Origin: an uncultured SAR116 cluster alpha proteobacterium
GTDB taxonomy: Bacteria > Pseudomonadota > Alphaproteobacteria > Puniceispirillales > Marisalimonadaceae
Length of the DNA stretch: 64,000 bases
Direction: 5' to 3'
Assembly: GCA_902619615.1 (NCBI GenBank)
Contig: CACNFD010000011.1
Location: forward strand, 1 to 64,000
Part shown: piece by piece, positions 51,782 to 62,725 of the stretch
Layout of the letters: each line of letters opens with the position of its first letter
Numbering within the stretch: the first letter of the stretch is position 1
Notes under the pieces: generated by a model
What the model saw: only the letters and a program-made list of their open reading frames with translations
What the model was told of the DNA's origin: nothing
Databases searched by the model: none
Made by a program: the position numbers and the translations under genes

Positions 51782-54700
51782 TTATTCTCCTTTACTTGAA
51801 GAAGCTTTTATTACTTGGCCTACTTCATTTACAATAATTGAGAGAGTGTCATCACTTTTTTGAAGAATTTTATGTGTCTCCCCTAATAAAAATTTCTTTT
51901 CTTCTTCACTTAGGTCAGCACCAGTTAAAACTAATATTGGTATATTGCTTAATTCTGTTTCTCTTATTACTTTCAAGAACTCAAAACCATTCATTACTGG
52001 CATCATTAAATCCAATAAAATTAAATCCGGTTTTATTTCCTCATTTTTCAGGACTGATATACCAACTTTACCATTTTCAGCTTCAATAATCTTTACGTTT
52101 TGTTTTTCTAAGATTTCTCTAATTGTAAACCTAAGGCTGTTATCATCTTCTATGAGACAGATTTTTAAGTTGTCTTTATCACCTATTAAATTTCTAATCG
52201 CCTTCATAAGGTAATCTTTTTGAACAGGCTTAGATAAAAAATCAGCTGCTCCCAGAGAAAAACCTTTATTTTTTTCATCTAAAATGGATGCCATTATAAC
52301 TGGAATATCTGAAACTTTAGGATCAGCTTTGAGAGTTCTAAGAACAGACCAACCATCCATTTCAGGCATAAGTATATCTAATGTTATTACATCTGGAGAA
52401 ATCTCTCTTGCTAATTTAACTCCTTCTTTACCATTTGGGGCAACAACAACATTATACTTTTCTTTTAGAAGGTGTCGCTTCATTAATTCACTAACAGTAG
52501 GGTCATCATCAATTATAAGTACTGTTTTTCCATTTTTATTTGAATTTTGATTTTCTATTGAAACTACATTTTCAATTAAGGGTCCTTCTTTAATTTTATT
52601 CTTTTTAACATTATCCGGAGCGCTTAAATAATCAGCTAGGAATGAAGCTGTGAAAGTTGTTCCTTTTCCAAGTTCACTTCTAACAACCACATCTCCACCC
52701 ATCAGTATTGCTAATTGTTTAGAAATGGTTAAACCAAGGCCAGTTCCACCATACTTTCTAGTTGTAGAACTATCTGCTTGAACAAAAGAGTTAAACAAAC
52801 GACTCATTTGTTCATCTGTCATACCAATGCCTGTGTCAGAAACATTAACAATGATTAAATCTCCTGAGGATATTTTTTTTCCATTTCTAAAATAGGTTCT
52901 ATTTTTTCTTTTTACGTCTAAAGTTACTTTACCCTTTTCAGTAAACTTGCAAGCATTCGAAATTAAATTTAATATAACTTGCTTAATTCTTGTCTGGTCA
53001 GCAGTAATTAAATCTATCTTATTATCAAAATTTAAAATTAGTTCGTTGTTATTTTTTGAAGCAAGAGGTTTAGAAGTCATAATAACCTCATCCATTATTG
53101 GCTTTAGTTCAAATGTTTCATTGAACAATTCAATTCGGCCAGCTTCAATTTTTGATAAATCTAACACATCATTTATAAGTGTTAAAAGATGTTTTCCTGC
53201 ATTAAAAACTCTGTCAAGTGGCTCTTCAAAATCATCCAATCCATCATCTGCAGCGTCTTCTTTTAACATCTCTGTCAGACCAATTATAGCATTTAAAGGA
53301 GTTCTTAATTCATGGCTCATATTTGCCAAAAATTGACTTTTTGTCTGATTGGCAGCATCTGCTTTTTCTTTTGCTTTATCTAATTGCGTTATTGTTTTAT
53401 TTAACTCTTCTTCACGTTTTTTTAATTCAGTTATATTTGAAAAAATTGCAAATAGACCTCCATCATTTAAACGATTGAAAGTGGCATTCCAATACGTATT
53501 ATTATAAAATTGTGGAGGTTGAAAAGTTACTTCACCTTTGATTTTTCTTCGGTTTTCTAGAGCGTTATCAAAATATTCTTGTTCCTCTTCAGGACTATTA
53601 AATTTCATAAATTTATGTTTTCTTTGCTTCTGAAGATAATTCTCAAATTTTTCTCCAATATCAAATTTCACACCAGCACCACCTTGTATTTCTTTGGCAA
53701 AGGTATTAGCAAATAATAAGGTGTCGTCTTTATCCCACATTGTTATTCCATGAGGCATACTATTTAAAGCATCAGTCATTCTTTTTTCAGTTTCTCTTAC
53801 TTTAACTTGAGCTTCTTCGACAAGCTTTTCTTTATCTTTTATTTCCGTTATGTCAGAATATACTTGAAGAAAACCACCATCCTCTAACTTTGTGTCCGTT
53901 GCGATCCAAACTGTTCCATCACTAAAAGACATTTCATAGCTACTTTTTTCGGTAGTTTTTTCTTGATTAATTTTTTTCCTAAAATAATCTGCGTTGTTAT
54001 ACCCTTCAGGAACAACAAGAAATCCTTTTTTGTCAATGTTCTCAAGCATAGTTTTTCTTTCTACTCCTGGCTTAAGATCAAAGTCTAATTTTTTTTGAAT
54101 CATTCGAGCAACTTTGTTACCCATAATCAGTTTATGATTTTTGTCCCATAAAAGTATTGCATTTGGTGTAATCTCTATGGCATCACCTAACTGTTTTAAA
54201 GATTCTTCTCTTTTTTTTATTTCTGTAATGTTAGATAATATTGAAAATACTCCTCCATCAGGCAACCTAGTTGCTGTTGATTGCCAGATCGTTCCATCAA
54301 AAAAAGGTGGAGTTTCTGTTGTAAAAACACCTTTAAATTTTTTTCGTTTATCAATTGCATTTTTATAATATTCTTTTTCATCTATTGAATTATTAAAAAT
54401 TAGATATTTATTATTCTTAGATTGACGCATGTAATCTTCATAACTAGAACCAACTTTTAAATTTATGTTACCTTTCTTCCATGTTTTTTTTGCAAAATCA
54501 TTAATCATAAGTAATTTCATATTTTTATCCCACATTGTAATTCCGTGTGGCATACTATTTATAGCATTAGATATTTTTTCTTCAGCCTCTCTTACTTGTC
54601 TTTGACTTTCTTCAACTTCTCTTTCTTTTTCTCTTATTTCAGTAATATCAGTCCAAATTTGGAGAGTTCCACCATCGTAAAGTCGAGTTGAAGTACCTAA

Positions 54701-56548
54701 AATGACTAATTTTTTCTTTTGAAGATTAATCACGGTTTCGATAGTTTCTTGATTGGTTAAATTAATGATAGATTTTTTTCTTTTCTCAACCCACTCTTTT
54801 GCAGTCAAACCTTCGTTATTTTGTAAAGCCCCTGATTTTAAACCCGTCTCTAACATGTCAAACCTAGAAACACCTGGTTTTAAATCAAATCCCATTCTTT
54901 TTTGGATATCTCTGGCTTTTTTATTTGCCATAATCAATTGATTTTCTTTATCCCATAACATCAACATGTTTGGGATGATTTCAATAGAGTCAATAAGTTG
55001 CTTCTGGCTTTCTTCAACTTGTTTTATTTCAGTAACATCTGACCATAACGAAATAGTACTTTTATCTTCTAGTCTGGTTTCAGTAAATAAAAATGATTTC
55101 CCATTATTAAAGTTTGACTCACGACTTCTTGTACCTTTAAAATTTTCCCAACTTTCTTTAGATTTCTGAATTTGTTGTTTTTTATTCATACCTTTTTTAA
55201 GAGATATAATATTTTTTTTGTGCATATGTTGAACATGATCAAATCTGTTAACACCTAATTTTAAATCAAATCCAAATTCTTTTACAAAATCAATAGCAGC
55301 TTTATTTCTGGCTATTAATTTATCATTTGAATCCCAAAACATAAGTCCATTTGGAAGTGTCTCAATGCCATCTCTTAATCTAATTAATTCTTCTTCTTGT
55401 TTTTTTATCTCTGAAATATCAGTAAATACGCTTAGCATAGATCCGTCCTTTAACCGTATTTCATTACTAAAATATGTTTTACCATCAGTTAACTTAGTTT
55501 CTCTTTTGCTGTCTTTTTTAGAAGTTAATTTTGTTCTAAATTCTGATCTTTCTCTAATGAAATCATCTATGTTTTTATTAATTGGAATATCATATACACC
55601 AGCTTTGAGTTGTTTATGAAACATTTCCTCCCAACTCATTCCATCAATTAAGTCTATTTTCCATTTGCTCTGCTCTTTACGGATTTGTTTATTTGATGTT
55701 ATTAATTTGTCATTTTTATCCCAGAACAACATTGCCATAGGAAGATTATCTAGTGCGTCAGCTAACTGTTTATATTGTGCTTCTTTATCTTTTAAATCAG
55801 TAATTTCACTAAAAATACTTAAAAAGGATCCGTCATCTAATCTTTTATCTATAACATACCAAGTTTTTCCATTCTCTAAAAAAACTTCTCTGTAATTTGA
55901 TTCAACATTTTTTCTATATTTTTTTCTTTTTTTTATTTCACTTTCTATAGTTTCATTTTCTGGAATTTTAAATATTGAGCTTGAAAGCTGGGCTCTTACC
56001 ATATCCTCATATGCTAGACCTTTTGTAAATTTGCAATTTACGTCCCATTGTTCATGCAATTCGTCAGCTTTTGCGTTAGCAAATATTAATTTATCATTTT
56101 CATCCCAATATTGAATAATTACAGGAACATTTTCAATTGCATTAGCTAGTCTTTTTCTCTCAAGATCTTGCTCAACAATATGCGTTACATTTGTCATCAA
56201 TGTAAGTATGTTTCCTTCAGATGTTGGAGTATCTTTTACTTGAACCCATCTACCTGTAGGTCCTTTCAGTACAAATTCTTTAGAAACACCTGATGATTTT
56301 GCTAATTCATAATTTTTTCTTCTTGAATGTATTTCTTCATCGGTCATTAGACCTAAATCAACAACTTTTTTTATTCTATCATAAAAATTCTGGCCTATTT
56401 CAAAGTCTAACTTTAATTTAATCCATCTTTCTGAAGTTTTTTTATTTCTGTAAATTACATTATCATCTTTATCCCACAGAACGATCGCTGTATCTTCACT
56501 ATCAAATGCATCAATTAAACTTTCTGCTAATTTGATATTAATTTCCAT
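51782..56548 (-). CDS. Hybrid histidine kinase with eight tandem PAS-like domains and two receivers
   Basis: A 1588-residue cytoplasmic protein without membrane helices. Eight PAS-like repeats start near residues 10, 135, 263, 391, 520, 663, 789 and 926, each with a core such as [19 protein letters not shown] and ending in ITEIK linkers. A HisKA domain follows with the phosphorylated His in [12 protein letters not shown] (about 1077), then an ATPase domain with N-box NLISNACKF (about 1194), DTGIGM and [11 protein letters not shown]. Two receivers follow: 1340-1455 ([15 protein letters not shown]) and 1460-1580 ([16 protein letters not shown]). It likely senses several ligands or redox states and feeds the receiver-cyclase. 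Some PAS repeats (663 and 926) share near-identical PHGITMWDK, suggesting duplication. Confidence 0.93.
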   Translation of the reverse strand: MEINIKLAESLIDAFDSEDTAIVLWDKDDNVIYRNKKTSERWIKLKLDFEIGQNFYDRIKKVVDLGLMTDEEIHSRRKNYELAKSSGVSKEFVLKGPTGRWVQVKDTPTSEGNILTLMTNVTHIVEQDLERKRLANAIENVPVIIQYWDENDKLIFANAKADELHEQWDVNCKFTKGLAYEDMVRAQLSSSIFKIPENETIESEIKKRKKYRKNVESNYREVFLENGKTWYVIDKRLDDGSFLSIFSEITDLKDKEAQYKQLADALDNLPMAMLFWDKNDKLITSNKQIRKEQSKWKIDLIDGMSWEEMFHKQLKAGVYDIPINKNIDDFIRERSEFRTKLTSKKDSKRETKLTDGKTYFSNEIRLKDGSMLSVFTDISEIKKQEEELIRLRDGIETLPNGLMFWDSNDKLIARNKAAIDFVKEFGFDLKLGVNRFDHVQHMHKKNIISLKKGMNKKQQIQKSKESWENFKGTRSRESNFNNGKSFLFTETRLEDKSTISLWSDVTEIKQVEESQKQLIDSIEIIPNMLMLWDKENQLIMANKKARDIQKRMGFDLKPGVSRFDMLETGLKSGALQNNEGLTAKEWVEKRKKSIINLTNQETIETVINLQKKKLVILGTSTRLYDGGTLQIWTDITEIREKEREVEESQRQVREAEEKISNAINSMPHGITMWDKNMKLLMINDFAKKTWKKGNINLKVGSSYEDYMRQSKNNKYLIFNNSIDEKEYYKNAIDKRKKFKGVFTTETPPFFDGTIWQSTATRLPDGGVFSILSNITEIKKREESLKQLGDAIEITPNAILLWDKNHKLIMGNKVARMIQKKLDFDLKPGVERKTMLENIDKKGFLVVPEGYNNADYFRKKINQEKTTEKSSYEMSFSDGTVWIATDTKLEDGGFLQVYSDITEIKDKEKLVEEAQVKVRETEKRMTDALNSMPHGITMWDKDDTLLFANTFAKEIQGGAGVKFDIGEKFENYLQKQRKHKFMKFNSPEEEQEYFDNALENRRKIKGEVTFQPPQFYNNTYWNATFNRLNDGGLFAIFSNITELKKREEELNKTITQLDKAKEKADAANQTKSQFLANMSHELRTPLNAIIGLTEMLKEDAADDGLDDFEEPLDRVFNAGKHLLTLINDVLDLSKIEAGRIELFNETFELKPIMDEVIMTSKPLASKNNNELILNFDNKIDLITADQTRIKQVILNLISNACKFTEKGKVTLDVKRKNRTYFRNGKKISSGDLIIVNVSDTGIGMTDEQMSRLFNSFVQADSSTTRKYGGTGLGLTISKQLAILMGGDVVVRSELGKGTTFTASFLADYLSAPDNVKKNKIKEGPLIENVVSIENQNSNKNGKTVLIIDDDPTVSELMKRHLLKEKYNVVVAPNGKEGVKLAREISPDVITLDILMPEMDGWSVLRTLKADPKVSDIPVIMASILDEKNKGFSLGAADFLSKPVQKDYLMKAIRNLIGDKDNLKICLIEDDNSLRFTIREILEKQNVKIIEAENGKVGISVLKNEEIKPDLILLDLMMPVMNGFEFLKVIRETELSNIPILVLTGADLSEEEKKFLLGETHKILQKSDDTLSIIVNEVGQVIKASSSKGE

Positions 56549-56571
56549 TAAAAAACTCCTTTAAATTATTA

Positions 56572-56910
56572 TTACATTTTTTTTTCTACTGATCTTAATC
56601 TATAGGATAATGCTTTTAAACAACCTTTAACGAAAACATCAGAATTATTTACTCTTTTATCAAACTCATCTTTGGTAATTGAAATAATTTCACTTTCAAC
56701 TAAACACCTAGCCGTAGCCATCCTAAGTTCATTTTCTATAACACCCATTTCTCCAAAAAGTTCATTCTCTTGAATTATAAAATTAGGTTTTTTGGTTTCG
56801 TTCGTTGGTAAAAAAATCCCTACAGATCCCTTGACCAATAAGTACATCTTGTCAGGAAGTTCACCAACTTTAAAAACACTTTGATTTTGATTATATTTAG
56901 TTTTTTCCAT
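56572..56910 (-). CDS. Stand-alone cyclic nucleotide-binding domain protein
   Basis: A 112-residue single-domain protein. It is a complete CRP-type cyclic-nucleotide-binding fold with the N-terminal QSVFKVGELPDKMYLLVKGSV and a phosphate-binding cassette FGEMGVIENELRMATA, where E54 (ribose) and R63 (cyclic phosphate) are in place. There is no DNA-binding domain, so it would act by protein contact. It lies 1 base inside the upstream MBL gene and 24 bases before the kinase. A simple reading is that it senses the cAMP made by the co-encoded cyclase. Whether it binds cAMP or cGMP is not shown by sequence. Confidence 0.88.
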   Translation of the reverse strand: MEKTKYNQNQSVFKVGELPDKMYLLVKGSVGIFLPTNETKKPNFIIQENELFGEMGVIENELRMATARCLVESEIISITKDEFDKRVNNSDVFVKGCLKALSYRLRSVEKKM

Positions 56911-57692
56911 TAGAACTCTATAACCTCATTTTCAGATGCAAATTTGACTTTATTATTACTAATAGTTTTTTCTAAAATTTTTATTTCTTGATCGTCTCTG
57001 GATGGTGAATGATGAGAAATAAGAAAGTTTTTTACATCAATTTTATCTGCTAAAGTAATGCCCTGTTCAATGCTTGAATGCCCCCAACCCTTTTTATCTG
57101 ATAACTCACTGTCTAAAAACATTCCATCCCAAATGATAGTTTCTGAATTATCACAAAAATCAATTAATTTTTTTTCTTGAACATCTTCATATTCATTATC
57201 TAATAAATAACAAAACTTTTTTTTATTACTCGTAATACTATATCCCGAGCAATTGCCAGGATGATTAAGATCAATAGAACTTATATTTAAATCTTCAAAA
57301 TTATTTACAACTTGTTCAAAATCCAAAAAATCAAATTTATTAATAATTTCAATAAAATTTACCGGAAAATAAGGATTACTATAGTAAGTACTTAAATGTT
57401 TAAAGGTATTAGTTTTATCAGAATGAGCTGATGTTAAAGTAATTTTTTTACTTATTTTAGTATCATAATTATTAAAGGCTAGTCCTTGAATATGGTCGTG
57501 ATGGAAATGTGAAATAAATAATATGGTTTCAAGATCGTTTGAAAAATTAACTTTTGAAAATCCTGAACCACAATCGAAAATTAACTGATATTTTTGAGTT
57601 TTGATTTCTACACATGGAGTATTCCCGCCAAAAAATAAATAATTTTGACTTGGATTTGGCGTTGATCCTCTTACCCCATGATTTATTATCAT
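56910..57692 (-). CDS. MBL-fold metallo-hydrolase, candidate cyclic-nucleotide or signal hydrolase
   Basis: A 260-residue metallo-beta-lactamase-fold protein. The metal-binding HxHxDH is H62-F-H64-H-D66-H67 (ISHFHHDHIQG); further ligands appear in DLNHPGN (His), CYLLDNEYED (Asp) and LISHHSP (His). The N-terminal VRGSTPNPSQN...FGGNTPCVEI is characteristic of a subgroup often encoded near signalling genes. It could be a phosphodiesterase of the cAMP signal, like class II phosphodiesterases that share this fold, but I cannot prove it. It is the first gene of the operon; the last base of its stop overlaps the next start. Confidence 0.88.
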   Translation of the reverse strand: MIINHGVRGSTPNPSQNYLFFGGNTPCVEIKTQKYQLIFDCGSGFSKVNFSNDLETILFISHFHHDHIQGLAFNNYDTKISKKITLTSAHSDKTNTFKHLSTYYSNPYFPVNFIEIINKFDFLDFEQVVNNFEDLNISSIDLNHPGNCSGYSITSNKKKFCYLLDNEYEDVQEKKLIDFCDNSETIIWDGMFLDSELSDKKGWGHSSIEQGITLADKIDVKNFLISHHSPSRDDQEIKILEKTISNNKVKFASENEVIEF

Positions 57693-57781
57693 TCAAAACT
57701 CATTAAAACTAATTTATGATAAAAAAATTCTTCGACATGTAAATATATTTTTTTTTTAACAAAAAATTGCTTAAAAAAAAG

Positions 57782-59866
57782 TCAATTTAATGTAATAAGG
57801 CCATCTACCGCTACAATTCCCTCATTCTCTTTTTTAACTAAAACTGGATTAATCTCAGCTTCTTTAATTTTTTTGACGAAGGCAAGTTTAGACATGTTAA
57901 CTATTGCTGAAGCAATAATATTTATATCAGCTTTGGGAAGCCCCCTATATCCAGTTATCATCATAAGACTTTTAACTTCCTTTATCATTTTTTTTGCTTC
58001 TGTGATATCAACTGGAGCCAACCTTATTGATTTGTCATTATATATCTCAGATAAAACACCACCAGAACCTATTACAACAATCGGTCCAACTAATTCGTCA
58101 ACTCTATAACCCAAAATTATTTCAGATATGCCTTTTTCCATTTTCTGAATAATAAATTTTTTGTCACTACTGTTTATTTTTAATTTCTGAAATAAATCAG
58201 ATAATTCTTGAAAACTGATTTTGAGCTCATTTAAATTTTTTAAATTTAATTTAACACCTCCAGTTTCAGTTTTATGATGTATATTTCTTGACAAAACTTT
58301 CATTGCTAGAGGAAAACCTATTTTGCAACTGTGTTCTATAGCTTGTTTTTCATTAATACTTACTTTGTAATCTACAATTTCAATACCAATATCTTTAAAG
58401 ATTTCTAATGCTTCTTCTTCAGATAAATTCTTAGATATATTTTTTTCTAATTTTTTTGAAATATTACTTAAATTATTTTTTGAAATTTTTGGATTAACTG
58501 GATTTTTAGTATTTAAAAAGGTCTTTACACTCTCTGCACAAGACTCAGGCGTCCTAAAGCAAGCAATATTATTTTGATGTAGTAAGGTTAGTGCTTCTGG
58601 AGCATCAGGGGCCACATACACAGCTAAGGGCTTTGGGTAATTTGCCCATTTTAATAAAGGCTCCACTGCTTGTTCTGGTCTAAATTTAGCAGATGAGCCA
58701 ACTACCATCACGACTATATCGCAATTCTTATTTTGCATCATTAGACCAATTACTTCGCTAACGATTTCTGGTTTTGTTCCAGCAATAGTTAAGTCAACTA
58801 ATTTATTATTGTTAAATGCAATATTATTTTCTTGCATAATTTTCTGTATTGATAAACCAGGGTCTACTATTTCAATATCACTGTCTGATAAATTTTCTAC
58901 AACCATAGCGCCGCCACCACCAGTTGTCGTAACTATACCAACTCGTTTTGATTGAGGTTTTTTCTTATTTTTAAATAAATTAGGAATTTCAATTAATGTT
59001 TCAAAGATATCTACTCTAGCAATACCATGATAATTTATGAATGCATTGAACGCATCATCATTTCCTGCAATTGCTCCTGTATGAGATTTAGCTAATTCTT
59101 TACCTAATTCAGACTTTCCAAGTTTGTAACAAATAATTTGTTTACCGGCCCCATTTGCTATTCTGGACATCTCTGCTACTTCATTACTATTTCTTAATGT
59201 TTCTAAAAATAATATTATGGTTCCAGTGTTTGGATCATTTACTAGCATTTTACCAATTTCTCCAACGGAGATATCTGACTCATTTCCAACAGAAACTAAC
59301 TTAGAAAAACCAATACCTCGAGAGTGTCCATGAGCCAATAAGGCTCCGATAAGACTTCCACTCTGAGAAATCACACCAACACTTCCCTTCTTTAGATCTT
59401 TTAGTTCAAGCATAGCATTTGCGCTTAGAATGACATTATCTGAGATATTTATAAGACCAATACTATTGGGCCCTAATATTCTCAAATCACCCTTTTTTGC
59501 TATTTTAAAAATATATTTTTCTAAGTTATTTCCTTTAGATCCAGATTCACTGAATCCTCCAGATAAAATCGTAGCACATCTAACTTTTATTGAGATAGCA
59601 TCTTTAATACATTCAATAATTTTATTACCATCAACAGCAACAAAAATATGATCAACTTGTTCATTAATTGATTTTAAATTTGGATAACATTTTAATCCAA
59701 AAATTTCTTCCCTATTTGGATTTACAGGAAATATTTTTCCTTTATAACCATGCGATACTAAAAACCTTTGTACTCGTGAACCAGTTTTTTTGGGGTCAGC
59801 AGAAGCACCTATTATTGCAACTGATTTTGGGGTAAAAAAAGATTGGGATAAAGAAACATCTATCAT
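57782..59866 (-). CDS. ADP-forming acyl-CoA (acetate-CoA) ligase, fused subunits
   Basis: A 694-residue protein combining a CoA-binding domain (SVAIIGASADPKKTGSRV at the start), succinyl-CoA-synthetase-like ligase domain (about 150-450, with SQSGSLIGALLAHG and the phospho-His region KSHTGAIAGN) and a C-terminal ATP-grasp domain (about 475-690). This is the Acs/ACD single-chain layout that makes or cleaves acyl-CoA with ADP/ATP. I chose the ATG at 59866; the frame extends to 59911, which would overlap the upstream stop. It follows an acyl-CoA dehydrogenase gene by 10 bases, so the pair probably activates and oxidises the same acid. Confidence 0.9.
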   Translation of the reverse strand: MIDVSLSQSFFTPKSVAIIGASADPKKTGSRVQRFLVSHGYKGKIFPVNPNREEIFGLKCYPNLKSINEQVDHIFVAVDGNKIIECIKDAISIKVRCATILSGGFSESGSKGNNLEKYIFKIAKKGDLRILGPNSIGLINISDNVILSANAMLELKDLKKGSVGVISQSGSLIGALLAHGHSRGIGFSKLVSVGNESDISVGEIGKMLVNDPNTGTIILFLETLRNSNEVAEMSRIANGAGKQIICYKLGKSELGKELAKSHTGAIAGNDDAFNAFINYHGIARVDIFETLIEIPNLFKNKKKPQSKRVGIVTTTGGGGAMVVENLSDSDIEIVDPGLSIQKIMQENNIAFNNNKLVDLTIAGTKPEIVSEVIGLMMQNKNCDIVVMVVGSSAKFRPEQAVEPLLKWANYPKPLAVYVAPDAPEALTLLHQNNIACFRTPESCAESVKTFLNTKNPVNPKISKNNLSNISKKLEKNISKNLSEEEALEIFKDIGIEIVDYKVSINEKQAIEHSCKIGFPLAMKVLSRNIHHKTETGGVKLNLKNLNELKISFQELSDLFQKLKINSSDKKFIIQKMEKGISEIILGYRVDELVGPIVVIGSGGVLSEIYNDKSIRLAPVDITEAKKMIKEVKSLMMITGYRGLPKADINIIASAIVNMSKLAFVKKIKEAEINPVLVKKENEGIVAVDGLITLN

Positions 59867-59876
59867 AATTAAAAGA

Positions 59877-61028
59877 TCATTTATTTGGCCTTTGAGAAAA
59901 TCTCCTTTCAAAGATATCTTCGGCTATTCTATTTTTTATCATTTCAATTGATCCACCTGCAATTTGCCATCCTCTAGATTTTCTGAAGCAATATTCAACC
60001 AGTGACTCTTGTGAATATCTGGCACCGCCCATGACTTGCATTGCCTCATTACTAATTTCAAATCCTGCTTTATTACAAAATGCTTTCGCAATTGATGTTT
60101 CTTTTGAAGAGGGGAAACCTCTATCTGCATTTATTGCAGCTCTGTATAATAGTAATCTGCCAGCTTCAATTTGAATTTTCATATCTGAAAACTTCCACTG
60201 AATGCCTTGAAATTCACAAATTTTTTTTCCAAATTGATCTCTTGTTAAGGCATATTCTTTAGCAACATTAAAAGCAAACTCACCAAGCGCAAGTGATCTA
60301 GCAGAGTTTCCAATTCTTTCAGCATTAAATCCTGAAATTTGTTTTTTAAATCCACCAGGTCCTAATAAAACATTTTCTTCAGGAATATAAACATTATCAA
60401 AATATAATGCACACCATTCTTCACCATTAGTATATTTTGATGATTTGCCTTTAGAAAAACCTGGCATTGATGTATCCATTATTACTGACCCTATTCCATT
60501 TATTCCTTCATGATATCTTACATAAATTAAAAAAATATCAGCATCTGGTGAATTACTAGTAAATACTTTGCTTCCAGAAACTCTAAACCCTTTGCCATCT
60601 TGTGTAGCTTTTGTTGCTAAGTCAGTTACTGCTGAACCAGCATTAGGCTCAGTCATGCCTAAACCAATTACCATATCTCCATTTAATAATTTTTTTAAAT
60701 ATTTTTCTTTTTGGTAATCAGATGCATACTCTGCAAATGTTCTTATAGGACCAAAGCTTCCTGCTTGTATCACATCCGCGCTTCTTGGACAAATTAATGC
60801 AACTTGCTCTATTGCAAGAACAGCATCCATTAACTTACCTCCCTGCCCTCCATCTTTCTCAGGAAGTGTTATTCCCATCAAACCATTTTTAGAAAATAAC
60901 TTTGCAATATCTTTTGGAAACAAAGGATCGTGGGCGCGTCTGAGATTATCCTTTTTTAAATATTTATCTGCAAGACTTCTAACGGAGTTTTGAAATAATA
61001 TTTGTTCTTCTGTTAAGTTAAAATCCAT
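59877..61028 (-). CDS. Acyl-CoA dehydrogenase
   Basis: A 383-residue FAD enzyme of the acyl-CoA dehydrogenase family. The N-terminal helix bundle contains GLMGITLPEKDGGQGG; the sheet domain has IGLGMTEPNAGSAVTD, a standard FAD/substrate segment; the C-terminal domain ends AGGSIEMIKNRIAEDIF. The catalytic base is usually a Glu in the C-terminal helix region. It desaturates an acyl-CoA and passes electrons to ETF. The ligase encoded directly downstream likely activates its acid. It starts 28 bases after the cyclase-hydrolase stop, so all three may be co-transcribed. Confidence 0.93.
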   Translation of the reverse strand: MDFNLTEEQILFQNSVRSLADKYLKKDNLRRAHDPLFPKDIAKLFSKNGLMGITLPEKDGGQGGKLMDAVLAIEQVALICPRSADVIQAGSFGPIRTFAEYASDYQKEKYLKKLLNGDMVIGLGMTEPNAGSAVTDLATKATQDGKGFRVSGSKVFTSNSPDADIFLIYVRYHEGINGIGSVIMDTSMPGFSKGKSSKYTNGEEWCALYFDNVYIPEENVLLGPGGFKKQISGFNAERIGNSARSLALGEFAFNVAKEYALTRDQFGKKICEFQGIQWKFSDMKIQIEAGRLLLYRAAINADRGFPSSKETSIAKAFCNKAGFEISNEAMQVMGGARYSQESLVEYCFRKSRGWQIAGGSIEMIKNRIAEDIFERRFSQRPNK

Positions 61029-61056
61029 ATTTGTTCCTATTATGTAAAAAATGCGT

Positions 61057-62451
61057 TTATTGTTTAATGAAGTTTTTTAACTCCTCTTTAAAAATAGACC
61101 AACCCTCATCACCTTCAAGAATTACATGATTGTTACCATTTAATGGCACAAATTTGGAATTTTTTATATTGGCAGCCATAAATTTACCTTCTGAAATTGG
61201 AACTCTTGCATCATTTATATTATGAAAAATTAAAGTAGGAATGTCTAATAATGGTAATAATTCTGAAACGTCTATTTGGTCATTAGCTGATTGAATTCTT
61301 ACAGCATTTTCTGCAGAAGTAGAAATTTTCATTACATTATTAAATGCATCCATTTGTTCTTTCGTTCCATCTGGTATCATAGTAGATGTAAAAAACTGTC
61401 TAAATGCAGGATTTTCATTTTCCCATCCATTTAAAATCATATTTTTTTCTAATTCAATTTTTTGATCAAAATCAGCCGTTCCTCTTTTTGCTCTTCCTCT
61501 CGCAAAACCTCCAGACAATATCAAATGAGTAACTTTTTCTGGATTATTATATGCATAAGCTATTGAAACTGCACATCCTTGAGAAACTCCAAATATTGGG
61601 AATTTATCAATATTAGCTGCATCTACTACTGCACTCATATCATCTACAAAACAATCAAAATTTATATTCTCAGGGTTAAGGTCTGAAACACCATTACCTC
61701 TTTGGTCAAATCTGTAAAATGTATGGTCCTTTGCTAAATGCCTATAAATGTGGGTCCAAACTGGATTTCTCCAATCATGTTCTAGACTACTCATAAAATT
61801 TGGCGCTTTTAATATTGGTGGTCCATTCCCAATGCTTGCATAAGCAATAATAGTTCCATCAGATGAACTACAAAATCTTATTTCCTGATTTGCCTCAGTT
61901 AACAAATGATTTTCTTGAATTAGCTTTATATCATCTTCTAAAATATTTATTTTATATACTTGAACTTTTTGAGAAATATTTTTTAAGAATTGCTCTCCTA
62001 TATTTTCTATAATTAAAGATTTCAAACTTTTGATACTTTGATAAACATCATTTGTAATACAAATATTTCCTGCATCTGCTATTGACTCTAATCTACTTGC
62101 AATATTAACAGTATTACCAAAAATATCTCCATCATCCATAACTACATCACCAACATGGATTCCAATTCTGTATCTAATTTTCTTATCATTGGTTTTCTCT
62201 AATTCATTTTCATAAATTCCATTTTGTATAGATATACTACTTTGTACAGCATCTAATGCACTAGGGAAAATAGCTAACAATCCGTCTCCAGTTGTCTTAA
62301 TTATTTCACCATTATAATTTTCTATTTCTGGTTTAATAATTGTGTTTAATTGATTTTTTTGTCTTGAGAGTAGATTAATTTCATCATCTTCAATTAACCT
62401 TGAAAACCCAACCATGTCTGCAGCAACAACTGCTAATAATTTTCTTTTCAC
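61057..62451 (-). CDS. Class III adenylate cyclase fused to an alpha/beta hydrolase
   Basis: A 464-residue fusion. The cyclase (about 1-170) has metal aspartates D12 (ADMVGFSRL) and D56 (KTTGDGL), the adenine-selecting pair K52 and D109 (GDIFG), and transition-state N116 and R120 (VNIASRLE): all key residues for ATP cyclisation are present. The hydrolase part (about 190-464) has nucleophile S290 in FGVSQGCAVS, with Asp in HNINDARVP and His in NGNNHVILEGD. Such fusions occur in alphaproteobacteria; the hydrolase may sense or cleave an ester ligand. GTG 62451 has GAGGG six bases upstream; ATG 62463 has none, so I chose the GTG. Confidence 0.9.
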   Translation of the reverse strand: MKRKLLAVVAADMVGFSRLIEDDEINLLSRQKNQLNTIIKPEIENYNGEIIKTTGDGLLAIFPSALDAVQSSISIQNGIYENELEKTNDKKIRYRIGIHVGDVVMDDGDIFGNTVNIASRLESIADAGNICITNDVYQSIKSLKSLIIENIGEQFLKNISQKVQVYKINILEDDIKLIQENHLLTEANQEIRFCSSSDGTIIAYASIGNGPPILKAPNFMSSLEHDWRNPVWTHIYRHLAKDHTFYRFDQRGNGVSDLNPENINFDCFVDDMSAVVDAANIDKFPIFGVSQGCAVSIAYAYNNPEKVTHLILSGGFARGRAKRGTADFDQKIELEKNMILNGWENENPAFRQFFTSTMIPDGTKEQMDAFNNVMKISTSAENAVRIQSANDQIDVSELLPLLDIPTLIFHNINDARVPISEGKFMAANIKNSKFVPLNGNNHVILEGDEGWSIFKEELKNFIKQ

Positions 62452-62577
62452 AATTACCCTCATGCAGAATTTTAAATGCTTTTACTATTTCTATAAATTA
62501 TCTAAATGCATTTAAATTCATACGAAAATAAAAACAAAAGAAATTAAATAATTTATAAAATTATGTTAAACTAACAA

Positions 62578-62657
62578 TGCCAGGGGTGCAAAATTTTTTG
62601 CTGAGAGATAAACCCTTAAAACCTGATCTGGTTAAGACCAGCGGAGGGAGTTGCTAA
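62578..62657 (+). promoter_or_regulatory. TPP riboswitch (THI element)
   Basis: A textbook TPP aptamer: AGGGGTGC, then GCTGAGAGATAAACCC (the pyrimidine-sensor helix with CUGAGA), ACCTGATCTGG, and TTAAGACCAGCGGAGGGAGT. It precedes thiM by about 70 bases. Binding of thiamine pyrophosphate would turn thiM-thiE off. A GGGAGTTGC ... CCC stretch just downstream could be part of the expression platform, but I cannot decide between terminator and ribosome-binding-site control. Confidence 0.96.
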
Positions 62658-62725
62658 TTTAAATTTAAAACAAATTCCCAATAAAAAAATATGAAATAGT
62701 AATTTATAAAAATGAGGAAATAAAT

